The notes below the pieces were generated by a model. The model saw nothing but the letters and a program-made list of their open reading frames with translations. It searched no databases and was not told the origin of the DNA. Positions 32,888 to 42,536 of a stretch of 64,000 nucleotides of DNA are shown piece by piece (the stretch's first letter is position 1; each line of letters starts with the position of its first letter). The stretch is from Virgibacillus_F sp049310925 (GTDB taxonomy: Bacteria > Bacillota > Bacilli > Bacillales > Amphibacillaceae), in assembly GCF_049310925.1 (NCBI RefSeq), contig NZ_JBMERP010000011.1:1-64000 (forward strand), in the 5' to 3' direction. Both the position numbers and the translations under genes were made by a program.

Positions 32888-33092
32888 CTGTGTAATTGGC
32901 TTGAAGCGGAATGATTTCTGCCTATTGTGTCAGTTAAATTACGGTTTGTAATATGATTTTAACGTGACCACGTATAAACTAAATGTGTATAATATAAGTT
33001 AAATTGTAGGTAAATGTTAGAAAAAGGGTATTAAGTGTTACATTTTTCGACAAGATATGAGAAAATAAATATACAATATATAAATGAACTAG

Positions 33093-33150
33093 AACACTAG
33101 AGAATGATTGGTTAGTCATCGGATTGGTAGTCATTCCCTAGTGTTTTATT
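33093..33150 (+). promoter_or_regulatory. Leader hairpin / possible attenuator before the capD-like gene
   Basis: AACACTAG...GAATGA pairs with TCATTC..CTAGTGTT, then TTTATTT. This terminator-like hairpin lies 28 bases before the first biosynthetic gene start. TATAAT at 32988-32993 is a likely -10 upstream, so the hairpin would be transcribed and could attenuate the operon. It could also be the terminator of the preceding regulator gene, though that ends 200 bases earlier. Confidence 0.6.
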
Positions 33151-33177
33151 TGACTATGTAAGAAAGGAGTTGACACC

Positions 33178-35004
33178 GTGACGTACCACACCAGATTGTC
33201 CTTATTAGTTATCATGGATTCTATCATAGTAAGTACAGCTATATTTATTGCTTCATGGATTGTTTACCCAAATATTCCAGACATGGCAATGCTTACCTTG
33301 GTAATCAGTTCACTAGCATTACTAGTATTTCATCATTTATTTGCAATATTATACCATTTATATAATAAAGTGTGGTCATATGCTAGTGTTGGAGAGTTAA
33401 TGGCTATTGTAAAAGCAATTACTTTTTCTATTATAGCAGCTGGAATTGTTCAATATTTAGTAAATGACTTCGCAATCTTTAAACGAGCGTTACTTGTTAC
33501 CTGGATGTTACATATCATTCTGATCGGTGGGTCGCGTTTCGTTTGGCGTGTATTCCGTGATTTGTATATGAACAACGGTGATAACAAAAAGCGGACATTG
33601 ATTATTGGTGCTGGATCAGCCGGTGCAATGATCGCAAGGCAATTGAAGAATGAAAACAACTCAGAACTTTTGCCAATAGCATTTATCGATGATGATCATC
33701 ACAAGCAGAAAATGCAATTATATAATTTGCCTGTTCTTGGCGGGGCGAAGGATATCGAAACAGTAGTTAAAAATCATAGTATCGAGCATATCGTTATTGC
33801 GATTCCATCCTTACAAAACGGTGCTTTAAACAAGCTTGTCGCAGAATGTAATAAAACATCGGCGAAAGTGCAGATGATTCCTAAACTTGAAGACTTAATG
33901 ACTGGTAAAGTGTCTGTCAGCAATCTGAAAAGTGTCGAAGTAGAAGATTTACTTGGACGAGAGCCTGTAGAGCTTGATATTGATAGGATATCTGATTACG
34001 TGACTAACCAGACAGTGCTAGTAACCGGTGCGGGAGGATCAATTGGATCAGAATTATGTCGCCAGTTAATGCGGTTTACACCATCGAAAATTGTACTAGT
34101 TGGGCATGGTGAATTCAGTATTTATACGATTGATATGGAACTGCGTGAAAAATATGGTGCAGTAAATGTTGAGATTTTTCCGGTTATTGGTGATGTACAG
34201 GACCGCAAGCGGATGTTTGAGGTTATTGAAAAACATAAACCTACTATTATCTATCACGCTGCAGCGCATAAACATGTGCCGTTGATGGAGTATAATCCAC
34301 ACGAAGCGGTTAAGAACAATATCGTTGGTACGAAAAATGTTGCAGAAGCAGCTGATACATATGGTGTACATACATTTGTACTTGTCTCATCTGATAAAGC
34401 AGTTAATCCAACAAATGTCATGGGTGCTACAAAACGAGTAGCTGAGATGGTTATCCAGGACTTAAACCCACGCAGTAAGACAAACTTTGTTGCTGTACGA
34501 TTTGGTAATGTATTAGGAAGTCGTGGCAGTGTTATTCCGTTGTTTAAAAAACAAATCAAAAACGGCGGTCCGATTACAATTACCGACCCGGCAATGACGC
34601 GCTACTTCATGACGATTCCAGAAGCATCACGATTAGTGATCCAAGCCGGTACACTTGCCAAAGGTGGCGAAATCTTTGTGCTTGATATGGGTGAGCCAGT
34701 TAAGATTGTTGACTTGGCTAAGAATCTAATTAAACTGTCAGGTTATACCGAGGACGAAATTCCGATTAAGTCTACAGGAATTAGACCTGGTGAAAAGATG
34801 TTTGAGGAATTGCTTGGCGAGGGTGAAGTGCTGCCTGGGGAAGTTTATGAAAAGATTTATGTTGGACGAACTGTTGAGGTTGACCCAGAATTGCTTCTTT
34901 ACTTGATTGGTAGGTTTGAAGCGTACTCTTTAGTAGAGCTTAAAGATGAGTTGATGAAGATTGTTTATATGGAGAAGACGATGTTGGCGGTGAACGGTAG
35001 TTAG
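33178..35004 (+). CDS. Membrane-bound UDP-N-acetylhexosamine 4,6-dehydratase (PglF/CapD-like)
   Basis: A 608-residue protein with about four N-terminal membrane helices (residues 8-110), a CoA-binding-like Rossmann domain (TLIIGAGSAGAMIARQL near 139) and a large SDR domain (VLVTGAGGSIGSELCRQL near 280). The active site is SSDKAVNPTNVMGATKR near 402, where Met replaces the SDR Tyr, as in PglF/FlaA1/WbpM. This class makes UDP-4-keto-6-deoxy-GlcNAc, the precursor of bacillosamine-type sugars. GTG start with AAAGGAG. It heads the biosynthetic part of the cluster and feeds the aminotransferase at 37187 and acetyltransferase at 40570. Confidence 0.9.
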   Translation: MTYHTRLSLLVIMDSIIVSTAIFIASWIVYPNIPDMAMLTLVISSLALLVFHHLFAILYHLYNKVWSYASVGELMAIVKAITFSIIAAGIVQYLVNDFAIFKRALLVTWMLHIILIGGSRFVWRVFRDLYMNNGDNKKRTLIIGAGSAGAMIARQLKNENNSELLPIAFIDDDHHKQKMQLYNLPVLGGAKDIETVVKNHSIEHIVIAIPSLQNGALNKLVAECNKTSAKVQMIPKLEDLMTGKVSVSNLKSVEVEDLLGREPVELDIDRISDYVTNQTVLVTGAGGSIGSELCRQLMRFTPSKIVLVGHGEFSIYTIDMELREKYGAVNVEIFPVIGDVQDRKRMFEVIEKHKPTIIYHAAAHKHVPLMEYNPHEAVKNNIVGTKNVAEAADTYGVHTFVLVSSDKAVNPTNVMGATKRVAEMVIQDLNPRSKTNFVAVRFGNVLGSRGSVIPLFKKQIKNGGPITITDPAMTRYFMTIPEASRLVIQAGTLAKGGEIFVLDMGEPVKIVDLAKNLIKLSGYTEDEIPIKSTGIRPGEKMFEELLGEGEVLPGEVYEKIYVGRTVEVDPELLLYLIGRFEAYSLVELKDELMKIVYMEKTMLAVNGS

Positions 35005-35152
35005 TTGAGCTTCCTTGGCTTTGTCTTCTTAAGGTGCCTGGCGGCACTTGACGTAGTCTCTAGTTATGGAAAAAATCAAGTGTCTGTCATCCGGAACGTG
35101 GGCTTCCCACTAGATGTACGTACCGTACATATCTACAAAGGAGTGTATTCAT

Positions 35153-36034
35153 ATGAAAACTATAAAAAAAGCAATTATACCAGCAGCTGGGTTAGGTACT
35201 AGATTCCTACCGGCTACTAAAGCAATGCCGAAAGAAATGCTGCCGATTGTCGATAAACCTACGATTCAATATATCGTTGAAGAAGCGATTGAATCAGGTA
35301 TTGAAGATATTATTATTGTAACTGGTAAAGGGAAACGTGCGATTGAAGATCATTTTGACCATAACTTCGAATTAGAAGATAATCTGTTAAAAAAAGAAAA
35401 GTTTGATCTGTTAAATAAAATAAACCATCCGTCAAATGTGGATATTCATTACATACGACAAAAAGAGCCCAAAGGACTCGGTCATGCCGTGTGGTGTGCC
35501 AGAAAGTTTATTGGCAATGAGCCATTTGCCGTACTTTTGGGTGATGATATTGTTAAGGCGGAAAAGCCGTGTTTGAGACAGTTAATTGAGCAGTTTGAAG
35601 ATGCTCAATGTTCGATTGTCGGTGTACAAAAGGTTCCTGATGAGGAAACACATCGTTATGGAATAGTTGATCCAAGTTCGAATGAAGGTCGCCGCTACCA
35701 AGTACAAAACTTTGTTGAAAAACCTAAACAAGGAACAGCGCCTTCTAACTTAGCTATTATGGGGCGGTATATTTTTACGCCTGAAATATTTTCGTTTTTA
35801 GATAAGCAAGAAGTAGGCGCAGGTGGAGAGATCCAGTTGACTGATGCGATTCAACAGTTAAACGAGTTACAAAATGTGTATGCTTATGATTTTGAAGGCA
35901 AGCGGTATGATGTTGGTGAGAAGCTAGGGTTTGTGAAGACTACGATTGATATGGCGTTGGATAATGATGAGATTAAAGATGAGCTTTTTGACTATATTTT
36001 GCAAAAGGCTGAGGAAGGTAAGTTGAGAGTTTAG
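35153..36034 (+). CDS. galU: UTP-glucose-1-phosphate uridylyltransferase
   Basis: Makes UDP-glucose from UTP and glucose 1-phosphate. The protein of about 293 residues starts MKTIKKAIIPAAGLGTRFLP with the nucleotidyltransferase signature (GxGTRxLPxTK) and PKEMLPIVDKP. GGEIQLTDAI near residue 223 and KRYDVGEKLGF near 256 are typical of GalU/GtaB. ATG at 35153 follows AAAGGAGTG; an in-frame ATG 39 bases upstream has no ribosome binding site. The 149-base gap to the previous gene contains a small GTGCC...GGCAC hairpin and no gene. Confidence 0.94.
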   Translation: MKTIKKAIIPAAGLGTRFLPATKAMPKEMLPIVDKPTIQYIVEEAIESGIEDIIIVTGKGKRAIEDHFDHNFELEDNLLKKEKFDLLNKINHPSNVDIHYIRQKEPKGLGHAVWCARKFIGNEPFAVLLGDDIVKAEKPCLRQLIEQFEDAQCSIVGVQKVPDEETHRYGIVDPSSNEGRRYQVQNFVEKPKQGTAPSNLAIMGRYIFTPEIFSFLDKQEVGAGGEIQLTDAIQQLNELQNVYAYDFEGKRYDVGEKLGFVKTTIDMALDNDEIKDELFDYILQKAEEGKLRV

Positions 36035-36475
36035 GTGTTGGTTGGCTGGTGCCTTTCGGCACTTGGTTGGGGTGAGAGTGTTTTGTGTTTGGTAAGTGAG
36101 TGCTCTTTATGGAGCCTTGCGGCTCTATACGACGATGAACAGATACTTACATTTTCTTTTTCTACCCAAATTGTTAGTTAAAAGTGAAATATTTTTCTAA
36201 TGTGGTGATGTATCCTGACCTTTATCAATGGATGTACTCGGTTGTGCTGTGGGTTTAACTAAGTTGAACCTTAGACGCTTGTCGTCAGTGGTGTGGTGTG
36301 AGGTGGGGTTAAATGCCCTGTGAATTTTTGTTTTTATGATTAGTGAGATATGTATGTGGTTAGAAGTTGAGCAGAGTTTGGAGTTTTTTAGTAAAGCACC
36401 CAGGCAGTTTACAGTTGTGGTTTTAAGTATGTTGTTGAAATAAAACATTCTGTTTTCTGGAAGGTGAGTCTAATA
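36035..36475. other. Non-coding gap of about 440 bases
   Basis: Holds two small hairpins with a tetraloop-like pattern (GTGCCTTTCGGCAC near 36049 and GAGCCTTGCGGCTC near 36111), similar to one at about 35035 before galU. One isolated head-like AGTTGAGCA lies at 36366. No convincing gene or promoter was seen. Confidence 0.5.
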
Positions 36476-36853
36476 ATGAAAAAGTCTTTGAATAGGAAAT
36501 TTAAAAATCGTTTTGACCAAAAAGGTTTTACCTTGATTGAACTGCTTGCTGTGTTAGCTATTTTAGGTATTATTCTGTTAATAGCTGTACCGACTGTAGC
36601 ATCTAGTATAGCTAAGGCTAATAGAGAAGTATGTAATGCTAATGTTGTAGAGTTAGAGAGGTTTTATGAAATGCATTTAGATTTGGAGAGCTTGGAACAT
36701 ACGGATGTATTGTTTACCAGTTTTGCAAGAGAGTTTGATGAAACGATTTGTCCTGAAGATGGTAGGATCTCTTATGTTGATGGGGATGTTCATTGTAGTA
36801 TTCATTCACATGGTGAGGTTGAGGAAGATGTTGGTGGAGTCCCGTTTTTGTGA
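36476..36853 (+). CDS. Prepilin-like protein (ComGC-type pseudopilin)
   Basis: A protein of about 125 residues with the type IV prepilin signature: a basic leader (KKSLNRKFKNRFDQK), the cleavage site G before FTLIEL, and a hydrophobic helix LLAVLAILGIILLIAVPTVA. Prepilin peptidase would cut after the Gly and methylate Phe. The C-terminal part is short and acidic, with three Cys that could form a disulfide. No other pilus or com genes are in the window. It could be a stray pseudopilin used in surface display or uptake. ATG at 36476 follows GGAAGGTGAG. The next 333 bases (36854-37186) hold no gene. Confidence 0.8.
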   Translation: MKKSLNRKFKNRFDQKGFTLIELLAVLAILGIILLIAVPTVASSIAKANREVCNANVVELERFYEMHLDLESLEHTDVLFTSFAREFDETICPEDGRISYVDGDVHCSIHSHGEVEEDVGGVPFL

Positions 36854-37186
36854 GAGGGTTGTTGTTGGCGGTTGAATGATGAGGTGGAACTGACTATCGT
36901 GGTTAGATTGAACGCTAGAAACCTTGCAGAATAAGGATTTGAGACGTTTTTAGTGAGAATTATAGATTGATTGAATGGTATATATAGTAGGAAGAAACTC
37001 GGTTCAGGGTAATAAATGCAAGAATATCTATTTCGTATTTGGTTAGTAGATTGAATAGATATTACGAGGTGCGTATGCTTTATAGATGATATTTAGAGGG
37101 TTAGTAGTTGGTTGGATAAGATTTAATATCCAATTAAGTCCTAACCACCTAAAGAATTGACTTAACAGAGGAAGGAAGTTTTAAAG

Positions 37187-38314
37187 ATGGAGTCGACAAA
37201 AGTGAGTGAAAGAATATTCCTCTCATCACCGCACATGAGTGATGAGGGTTTTGAAATGGAATATGTAAAGGAAGCTTTTAATACGAATTGGATTGCTCCT
37301 CTCGGTGAAAACGTGAATGAATTTGAAAAAGAACTAGCGGCTAAAGTTGGTTCTAAGGCTGCTGCGGCACTTTCTTCTGGTACTGGTGCCCTCCACTTAG
37401 CATTAAGGGCAGCGGGAGTTGATGAAGGAGATGTTGTTTTCTGTCCGACACTAACTTTTTCTGCTACAGCCAACCCGATAATCTATCAAAATGCTAATCC
37501 TGTTTTTATAGATAGTGATTATGAAACTTGGAACATGTGTCCTAAAGCCTTAGAAGAAGCTTTTAAGAAATATCCTGATGTAAAGGCAGTAATTGTTGTT
37601 CACCTTTATGGTCTATCAGCGGATATGGATAAGATTATGGATATTTGTAAGAAACATAATGTAACGGTTATAGAAGACGCAGCTGAATCTTTAGGTGCTT
37701 ACTATAAAGGACAACACACGGGAAGCTTTGGAGATTATGGTATCTTCTCTTTTAATGGGAACAAAATAATCACCACATCAGGTGGTGGAATGCTAGTTTC
37801 CAATAATGAAGAAAGAGTTGCTAAGGCGAGGTTTTGGGCAACACAGTCTAGGGATTCAGCCAGGCATTATCAGCATAGCGAATTAGGGTTTAATTATCGT
37901 ATGAGTAATGTTGTTGCTGGTATTGGTAGAGGACAGCTTAAGGTGTTAGAACAAAGAGTTGAGAAGAAGAAGTTTATTTTTGAGTTTTACAAAAAGGAAC
38001 TTGGTGGGCTTGAAGGTGTTGAGTTCATGCCTGTCAATGATTGGGATGAGCCGAATTATTGGTTAAGCTCAATGACTTTAAATAGCTTTGTTAAACCGAT
38101 TGATATTTTTGAAACTCTTGAGAAAGAAAATATTGAATCCAGACCAGTTTGGAAGCCGATGCATATGCAGCCTTACTTTGAGGAGTATGATTTTGTTGGA
38201 ACGGACGTGTCGGAGAAGTTGTTTGAGAATGGTGTATGTTTGCCGTCTGATACGAAGATGACGGATGAGGATTTGGAGAGAGTTGTAGAGATTATTAAAG
38301 GGTTGTGGAGATAA
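37187..38314 (+). CDS. DegT/DnrJ/EryC1 sugar aminotransferase (PglE-like)
   Basis: A 375-residue pyridoxal-phosphate enzyme of the DegT family that aminates a nucleotide 4-keto sugar with glutamate. The cofactor Lys is in FSFNGNKIITTSGGGM near residue 190, preceded by VIEDAAESLGAYYKG. The N-terminus IFLSSPHMSDEGFEMEYVKE and WIAPLGENVNEFE resemble PglE-type UDP-N-acetylbacillosamine aminotransferases. ATG follows GGAAGG. It fits between the PglF-like dehydratase and the PglD-like acetyltransferase of this cluster. The next gene starts directly after its stop. Confidence 0.88.
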   Translation: MESTKVSERIFLSSPHMSDEGFEMEYVKEAFNTNWIAPLGENVNEFEKELAAKVGSKAAAALSSGTGALHLALRAAGVDEGDVVFCPTLTFSATANPIIYQNANPVFIDSDYETWNMCPKALEEAFKKYPDVKAVIVVHLYGLSADMDKIMDICKKHNVTVIEDAAESLGAYYKGQHTGSFGDYGIFSFNGNKIITTSGGGMLVSNNEERVAKARFWATQSRDSARHYQHSELGFNYRMSNVVAGIGRGQLKVLEQRVEKKKFIFEFYKKELGGLEGVEFMPVNDWDEPNYWLSSMTLNSFVKPIDIFETLEKENIESRPVWKPMHMQPYFEEYDFVGTDVSEKLFENGVCLPSDTKMTDEDLERVVEIIKGLWR

Positions 38315-38959
38315 ATGCAGACCGAGTTAAATACAAATATGAAACCAGAATTACAGCTGCGAAATAATGGCGGTCTTTATAGCAGATATTTTAAAAGAAC
38401 CCTGGATTTTATACTTTCATTACTAGCGCTAATTATTTTGTCTCCCCTTTTGATAATTGTAGTTGTATTGATTAAGTTGGATTCGAAAGGTCCTATTTTA
38501 TTTACTCAAGAAAGGCCTGGTAAAGGTAAAAAAATATTTAAAGTCTATAAATTTCGAACCATGGTACAGGGTGCTGTTAAACATCAAAAAGTAGGGGTTG
38601 AAGTAAAAACAAATGATAATAGAATAACTCCTTTAGGTAAGTTTCTAAGAAGGTTTAAAATAGATGAATTAGCTCAATTATTTAATATCCTAAAGGGTGA
38701 TATGTCAATTGTAGGTCCTAGACCGACACTACCAGACTACGTTAAACAATATAAAAATTGGGAATTGAAACGATTTTATGTTAGACCAGGGTTAACTGGT
38801 TTAGCTCAGATCAATGGTAATATTTATTTAGAGCGCACAGAAAAAAGCACCTATGATATAAGGTATTTGGAGAAAATTAGTTTTGTTACGGATGTAAAAA
38901 TAATACTTAAGACTATAGCAATCGTGGTAATCGGTGAAGATAAGTTTGTTAAAAAGTAA
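38315..38959 (+). CDS. Initiating sugar-phosphate transferase (PglC/EpsL type)
   Basis: A 214-residue membrane-associated phosphoglycosyl transferase (Bacterial sugar transferase family) that loads the first sugar phosphate onto undecaprenyl phosphate. One N-terminal membrane helix (TLDFILSLLALIILSPLLII), then KVYKFRTM, FKIDELAQLFNILKGDMSIVGPRP and PGLTGLAQING, all family hallmarks. The small size without extra N-terminal helices is the PglC-like form, which suggests it uses the bacillosamine-type sugar made by its neighbours. Confidence 0.92.
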   Translation: MQTELNTNMKPELQLRNNGGLYSRYFKRTLDFILSLLALIILSPLLIIVVVLIKLDSKGPILFTQERPGKGKKIFKVYKFRTMVQGAVKHQKVGVEVKTNDNRITPLGKFLRRFKIDELAQLFNILKGDMSIVGPRPTLPDYVKQYKNWELKRFYVRPGLTGLAQINGNIYLERTEKSTYDIRYLEKISFVTDVKIILKTIAIVVIGEDKFVKK

Positions 38960-38986
38960 AAAATTAAGACAAGGTAGGTGAGCAGA

Positions 38987-39892
38987 ATGTACAAGACAGT
39001 ATTTATTGGATCTGTTATTTCTAGTAAGGTTGCTTTAGAAACACTAATAGAAAGTAATGTGAAAGTGGATTTAGTTTGCTCTCTTGATGAAGAAGTGTCA
39101 AAAAATGTTTCAGATTACTATCCACTGCATGAGATAGCTGCAGAGTATGACATTCCCTTTTTAAAGTTTAAAAAAATAAATAGTCCAGAAATTCTAAAAG
39201 AAATTGAAAAAGTTGAACCTGATTTCATCTATGTAATAGGGATTTCTCAAATACTGTCAAATGAACTTCTTGATATGGCTAACAAATATTTGATTGGCTT
39301 TCACCCCACACCACTACCAAAACATAGGGGGAGAGCTGCTATACCTTGGCAAATTATATTAGGAGAACGTGAATCAAAAGTTTCTTTATTTAAACTTGAT
39401 CAGGATATGGATTCGGGAGATATTATAAATCAATATCCGTATTCAATTGAAGCAACTGACTATGCTATGGATGTTTATAATAAAATATGTAAAGCAATGA
39501 GTGAAGCTATCAAAGAAAGTGTTGAAAGTATTTATACTGATTCAATTAAACTTATAAAGCAAAATCATGAAGAGGCTACATTTTTATTAATCAGAAGACC
39601 CGAAGATGGAGAGATTAATTGGAATCTCCCAGGTAAAGATATTGAGACTCTTATTCGTGCTACAAGCACTCCTTATCCAGGCGCCTTTTCACATTATAAA
39701 AAACAAAAAGTGGTGTTCTGGAAAGCCCATTTAGAAACTAGTCAAAAATATATAGGTATACCAGGGCAAATCGCTTGGGAAAAAGATTCTGGTGAAATTG
39801 GAATTATAACAGTAGATTCGTTATTAGTCGTAACTGACTATGAAATCTATAACAATACTAGCCCTTTTATTGTAGGGCATAAATTTGTTTAA
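38987..39892 (+). CDS. Formyltransferase-family protein
   Basis: A protein of about 301 residues related to methionyl-tRNA and nucleotide-sugar formyltransferases. The N-terminal domain has GFHPTPLPKHRGRAAIPWQI near residue 105 (catalytic His) and LDQDMDSGDIINQ (conserved Asp); the C-terminal domain has RPEDGEINWN and RATSTPYPGAF, which fit the Fmt C-terminal fold. The Asn two places before the catalytic His in Fmt is Gly here, as in a subgroup of sugar-cluster members known to me only by pattern. N-formylation of an amino sugar is the likely role. ATG at 38987 is preferred to GTG at 38978, which overlaps the ribosome binding site. Confidence 0.8.
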   Translation: MYKTVFIGSVISSKVALETLIESNVKVDLVCSLDEEVSKNVSDYYPLHEIAAEYDIPFLKFKKINSPEILKEIEKVEPDFIYVIGISQILSNELLDMANKYLIGFHPTPLPKHRGRAAIPWQIILGERESKVSLFKLDQDMDSGDIINQYPYSIEATDYAMDVYNKICKAMSEAIKESVESIYTDSIKLIKQNHEEATFLLIRRPEDGEINWNLPGKDIETLIRATSTPYPGAFSHYKKQKVVFWKAHLETSQKYIGIPGQIAWEKDSGEIGIITVDSLLVVTDYEIYNNTSPFIVGHKFV

Positions 39893-39901
39893 TAGGGTGG
39901 T

Positions 39902-40573
39902 ATGAATATGAATGTTTTAGTGATCGCTCCACATGCAGATGATGAGATATTAGGTGTTGGGGGAACTATAGCTAAGTATATAGATGAGGGACATGATGTG
40001 TACGTATGCGTTGTAACAAGTGGACATAAGTCTATGTTTCCCAAAATTGTACTTGAAAAGTTACGGAATGAAGCAATAGATGCCCATAAATTTCTAGGAA
40101 TCAAAGATACACTTTTCTTAGAATTCCCAGCTGTTATGCTAAGCGAAATTCCTAAACATGAAATTAATGCGAAAATTAATATAGTCATAGATGAAATTAA
40201 ACCTGAGGTTGTTTTTATTCCTCACTTTGGAGATATGCACCTTGATCATTATATAGTCTCTCAATCAACAATGGTTGGAGTAAGGCCAAAAAAAGAAAAT
40301 AAAATTTTAGAAGTATATTCTTATGAAACGTTATCAGAGACGGAGTGGAACGTTCCACATGTGAGTAATGTATTTATACCCAATACATTTATTGATATAA
40401 GTAATTATCTAGACAAAAAGGTTGAAGCTATGGGTTACTTTACTACTCAATTAACAGATTTTCCGCATCCCCGATCAATTGAAGCTATTAGATCCTTAGC
40501 AAAATTAAGAGGTTCAACTGTTGGAGTAAGTGCAGCAGAAGCATTTTGTTTGGTTAGAGGGATTGTTAGATGA
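39902..40573 (+). CDS. PIG-L family N-acetyl sugar deacetylase
   Basis: A 223-residue zinc-dependent deacetylase of the PIG-L/LmbE family. The metal-binding signature APHADDEILGVGG is at residues 9-21 and the second motif HFGDMHLDHYIVSQ near 110. It would free an amino group by removing an acetyl group, which could then be formylated by the protein encoded just upstream. Ends with ATGA overlap into the next gene. ATG at 39902 or 39908. Confidence 0.87.
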   Translation: MNMNVLVIAPHADDEILGVGGTIAKYIDEGHDVYVCVVTSGHKSMFPKIVLEKLRNEAIDAHKFLGIKDTLFLEFPAVMLSEIPKHEINAKINIVIDEIKPEVVFIPHFGDMHLDHYIVSQSTMVGVRPKKENKILEVYSYETLSETEWNVPHVSNVFIPNTFIDISNYLDKKVEAMGYFTTQLTDFPHPRSIEAIRSLAKLRGSTVGVSAAEAFCLVRGIVR

Positions 40574-41214
40574 AGAGAATCGGAAACCCTCGAAAGGAAA
40601 AGCTTCTTATAATTGGCGCTAGTGGACATGGAAAAGTTGTTGCCGATATTGCACTGAAGATGAATAAATGGACGGGTATTGTTTTTTTAGATGATGACGA
40701 AAGTATCACATCATCAATAAATTTAGAGGTCATTGGTAAAACAGTTGATGCTTTTAAGTATTTAGATGAATGTGACATATTTGTAGGTATTGGTAATAAT
40801 GCGACTCGTAAAAAAATTCATATGAATCTTGAGACTCAAGGTGCAACTATTGCTACCTTAATACATCCGACTGCTGTTATAGGCGAACAAGTTGAGTTGA
40901 ATTATGGGACTGTAGTTATGGCAGGAGTAGTTATTAATTGTTCTACTAGAGTTGGCAAGGGGTGCATTATTAATACAGGTGCTACCTTAGACCATGATAA
41001 TTTAATTGAAGATTTCGTCCATGTATCTCCAGGTGCACATTTAGCTGGAACGGTGAATGTAGGAAATGGGTCATGGTTAGGTATTGGGAGCATTATAAGT
41101 AATAATGTTAAGATTCCCAGTTGCACCAAAATCGGTGCTGGTGCAGTCGTGCTTAGAGACATAGATGAACCTGGAACCTATATAGGTGTCCCTGCGAGAA
41201 AAATGAACTTATAA
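40570..41214 (+). CDS. Sugar O/N-acetyltransferase, NeuD/PglD family
   Basis: A 214-residue acetyltransferase with an N-terminal Rossmann-like part (LLIIGASGHGKVVADIALKM) and a C-terminal left-handed beta helix of hexapeptide repeats. The catalytic His is in GATLDHDNLIEDFVHVSPGAHLAG. PglD members acetylate the C4 amine of UDP-4-amino sugars to give UDP-di-N-acetylbacillosamine. With the PglF-, PglE- and PglC-like genes this completes such a pathway. Start overlaps the previous stop by four bases. Confidence 0.88.
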   Translation: MKRIGNPRKEKLLIIGASGHGKVVADIALKMNKWTGIVFLDDDESITSSINLEVIGKTVDAFKYLDECDIFVGIGNNATRKKIHMNLETQGATIATLIHPTAVIGEQVELNYGTVVMAGVVINCSTRVGKGCIINTGATLDHDNLIEDFVHVSPGAHLAGTVNVGNGSWLGIGSIISNNVKIPSCTKIGAGAVVLRDIDEPGTYIGVPARKMNL

Positions 41215-41254
41215 CTAAATATAAAATCAGTGATGTAACTGAGGTGTTGATAAC

Positions 41255-42514
41255 TTGAAGAAAAAAATATGGTTATGGAATCATTATGCAACGGATATGT
41301 ACCAAAATCAAGGAGGCCGGCACTATTGGTTTGCGGATAACATGATAAAGCAAGGTTATCAGGTGACAATATTTTGTGCTAGCACATATCACAATAAAGT
41401 AGAATATATAGACACTGGTTCGAAGAAGTACACTACAGACACAGTTGATAATATACCGTTTGTTTTTGTGAAAACGACCCCCGCTCTGGGGAATGGAATT
41501 GATAGAGTTAAGAATATGGGCTGGTTTTATTTAAATTTATTTTCAGTCGCAAAAGAATATGTAAAACAGAATGGTAAGCCAGATTTGATTCTTGCTTCAA
41601 GTGTACATCCCCTTACAATGGTGGCGGGAATACAAATAGCAAAAAAACTGGGTGTTCCATGTATTTGCGAGGTACGCGATCTATGGCCTGAAACTATCTT
41701 TAAAGGTGGTAAAATTAAAGAACATAGTGCCTTTGGTAAAACACTAACAATTGGAGAGCATTGGATTTATAAAAAGGCTAATGCTCTAGTCTTTACCAAA
41801 GAAGGGGATACTGACCACATTAAAGAAAAAAAATGGGATACCGTTCAAGGTGGGAGTATTGACTTGACAAAATGTCATTATATCAATAATGGTATAGACT
41901 TAGAAGCTTTTAAAAAAGCTGTAACAGAAAATATTTTAGATGACCCAGAGTTGAATGATAAAAAGTTTAATGTAGTATATGCTGGAGCACTTCGTCCGAT
42001 AAATAATGTTGAAAATATTATTGAAACTGCAGTTATATTGAAAGATAGACCAGATATACAATTCTTAATTTATGGGGATGGGAATCAAAAGGAAATTCTA
42101 GAAAAAAAAATAATAAATGAAGGACTAACCAATGTCAAGATGAAGGGTTATGTGAATAAACGATATATTCCTTATATCTTAAGTAAATCGTCTGTGAATT
42201 TACTTAATTACTCTCATACTCAATACAATTGGGCAAGGGGCAATAGTTCCAATAAATTATTCGAATATATGGCATCAGGTAAACCTATTATATCAACTGT
42301 TAAAATGGGGTATTCAATAATTGATAAATATAAATGCGGGGTCGAGTTAAAAAAGAATACTTCCCAAGAGATGGCTAATGCAATTTTAAGTATAAAAAAT
42401 ATGGATGTAACAAGGTATGACGAGATGGGACAGAATTCCCGAAACGGTGCGAAGGATTTTGATTTTAAAATTTTAACCAAGAAATTAATTGGTGTTATTG
42501 ATAGCGTTAATTAA
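41255..42514 (+). CDS. Glycosyltransferase family 4 protein (WbuB-like)
   Basis: A 419-residue GT-B fold glycosyltransferase. The N-terminus KKKIWLWNHYATDMYQNQGG and RHYWFADNMIKQGYQVTIF matches WbuB-type GT4 enzymes. The C-terminal half has VYAGALRPINNVENIIE and GRG-type nucleotide-sugar contacts (ASGKPIISTVKMGYSII). It transfers a sugar, not identifiable from sequence, in repeat-unit assembly on the lipid carrier. TTG start after GAGGTG. Confidence 0.87.
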   Translation: MKKKIWLWNHYATDMYQNQGGRHYWFADNMIKQGYQVTIFCASTYHNKVEYIDTGSKKYTTDTVDNIPFVFVKTTPALGNGIDRVKNMGWFYLNLFSVAKEYVKQNGKPDLILASSVHPLTMVAGIQIAKKLGVPCICEVRDLWPETIFKGGKIKEHSAFGKTLTIGEHWIYKKANALVFTKEGDTDHIKEKKWDTVQGGSIDLTKCHYINNGIDLEAFKKAVTENILDDPELNDKKFNVVYAGALRPINNVENIIETAVILKDRPDIQFLIYGDGNQKEILEKKIINEGLTNVKMKGYVNKRYIPYILSKSSVNLLNYSHTQYNWARGNSSNKLFEYMASGKPIISTVKMGYSIIDKYKCGVELKKNTSQEMANAILSIKNMDVTRYDEMGQNSRNGAKDFDFKILTKKLIGVIDSVN

Positions 42515-42536
42515 CCATAGAAAATGGGGTATTGTG

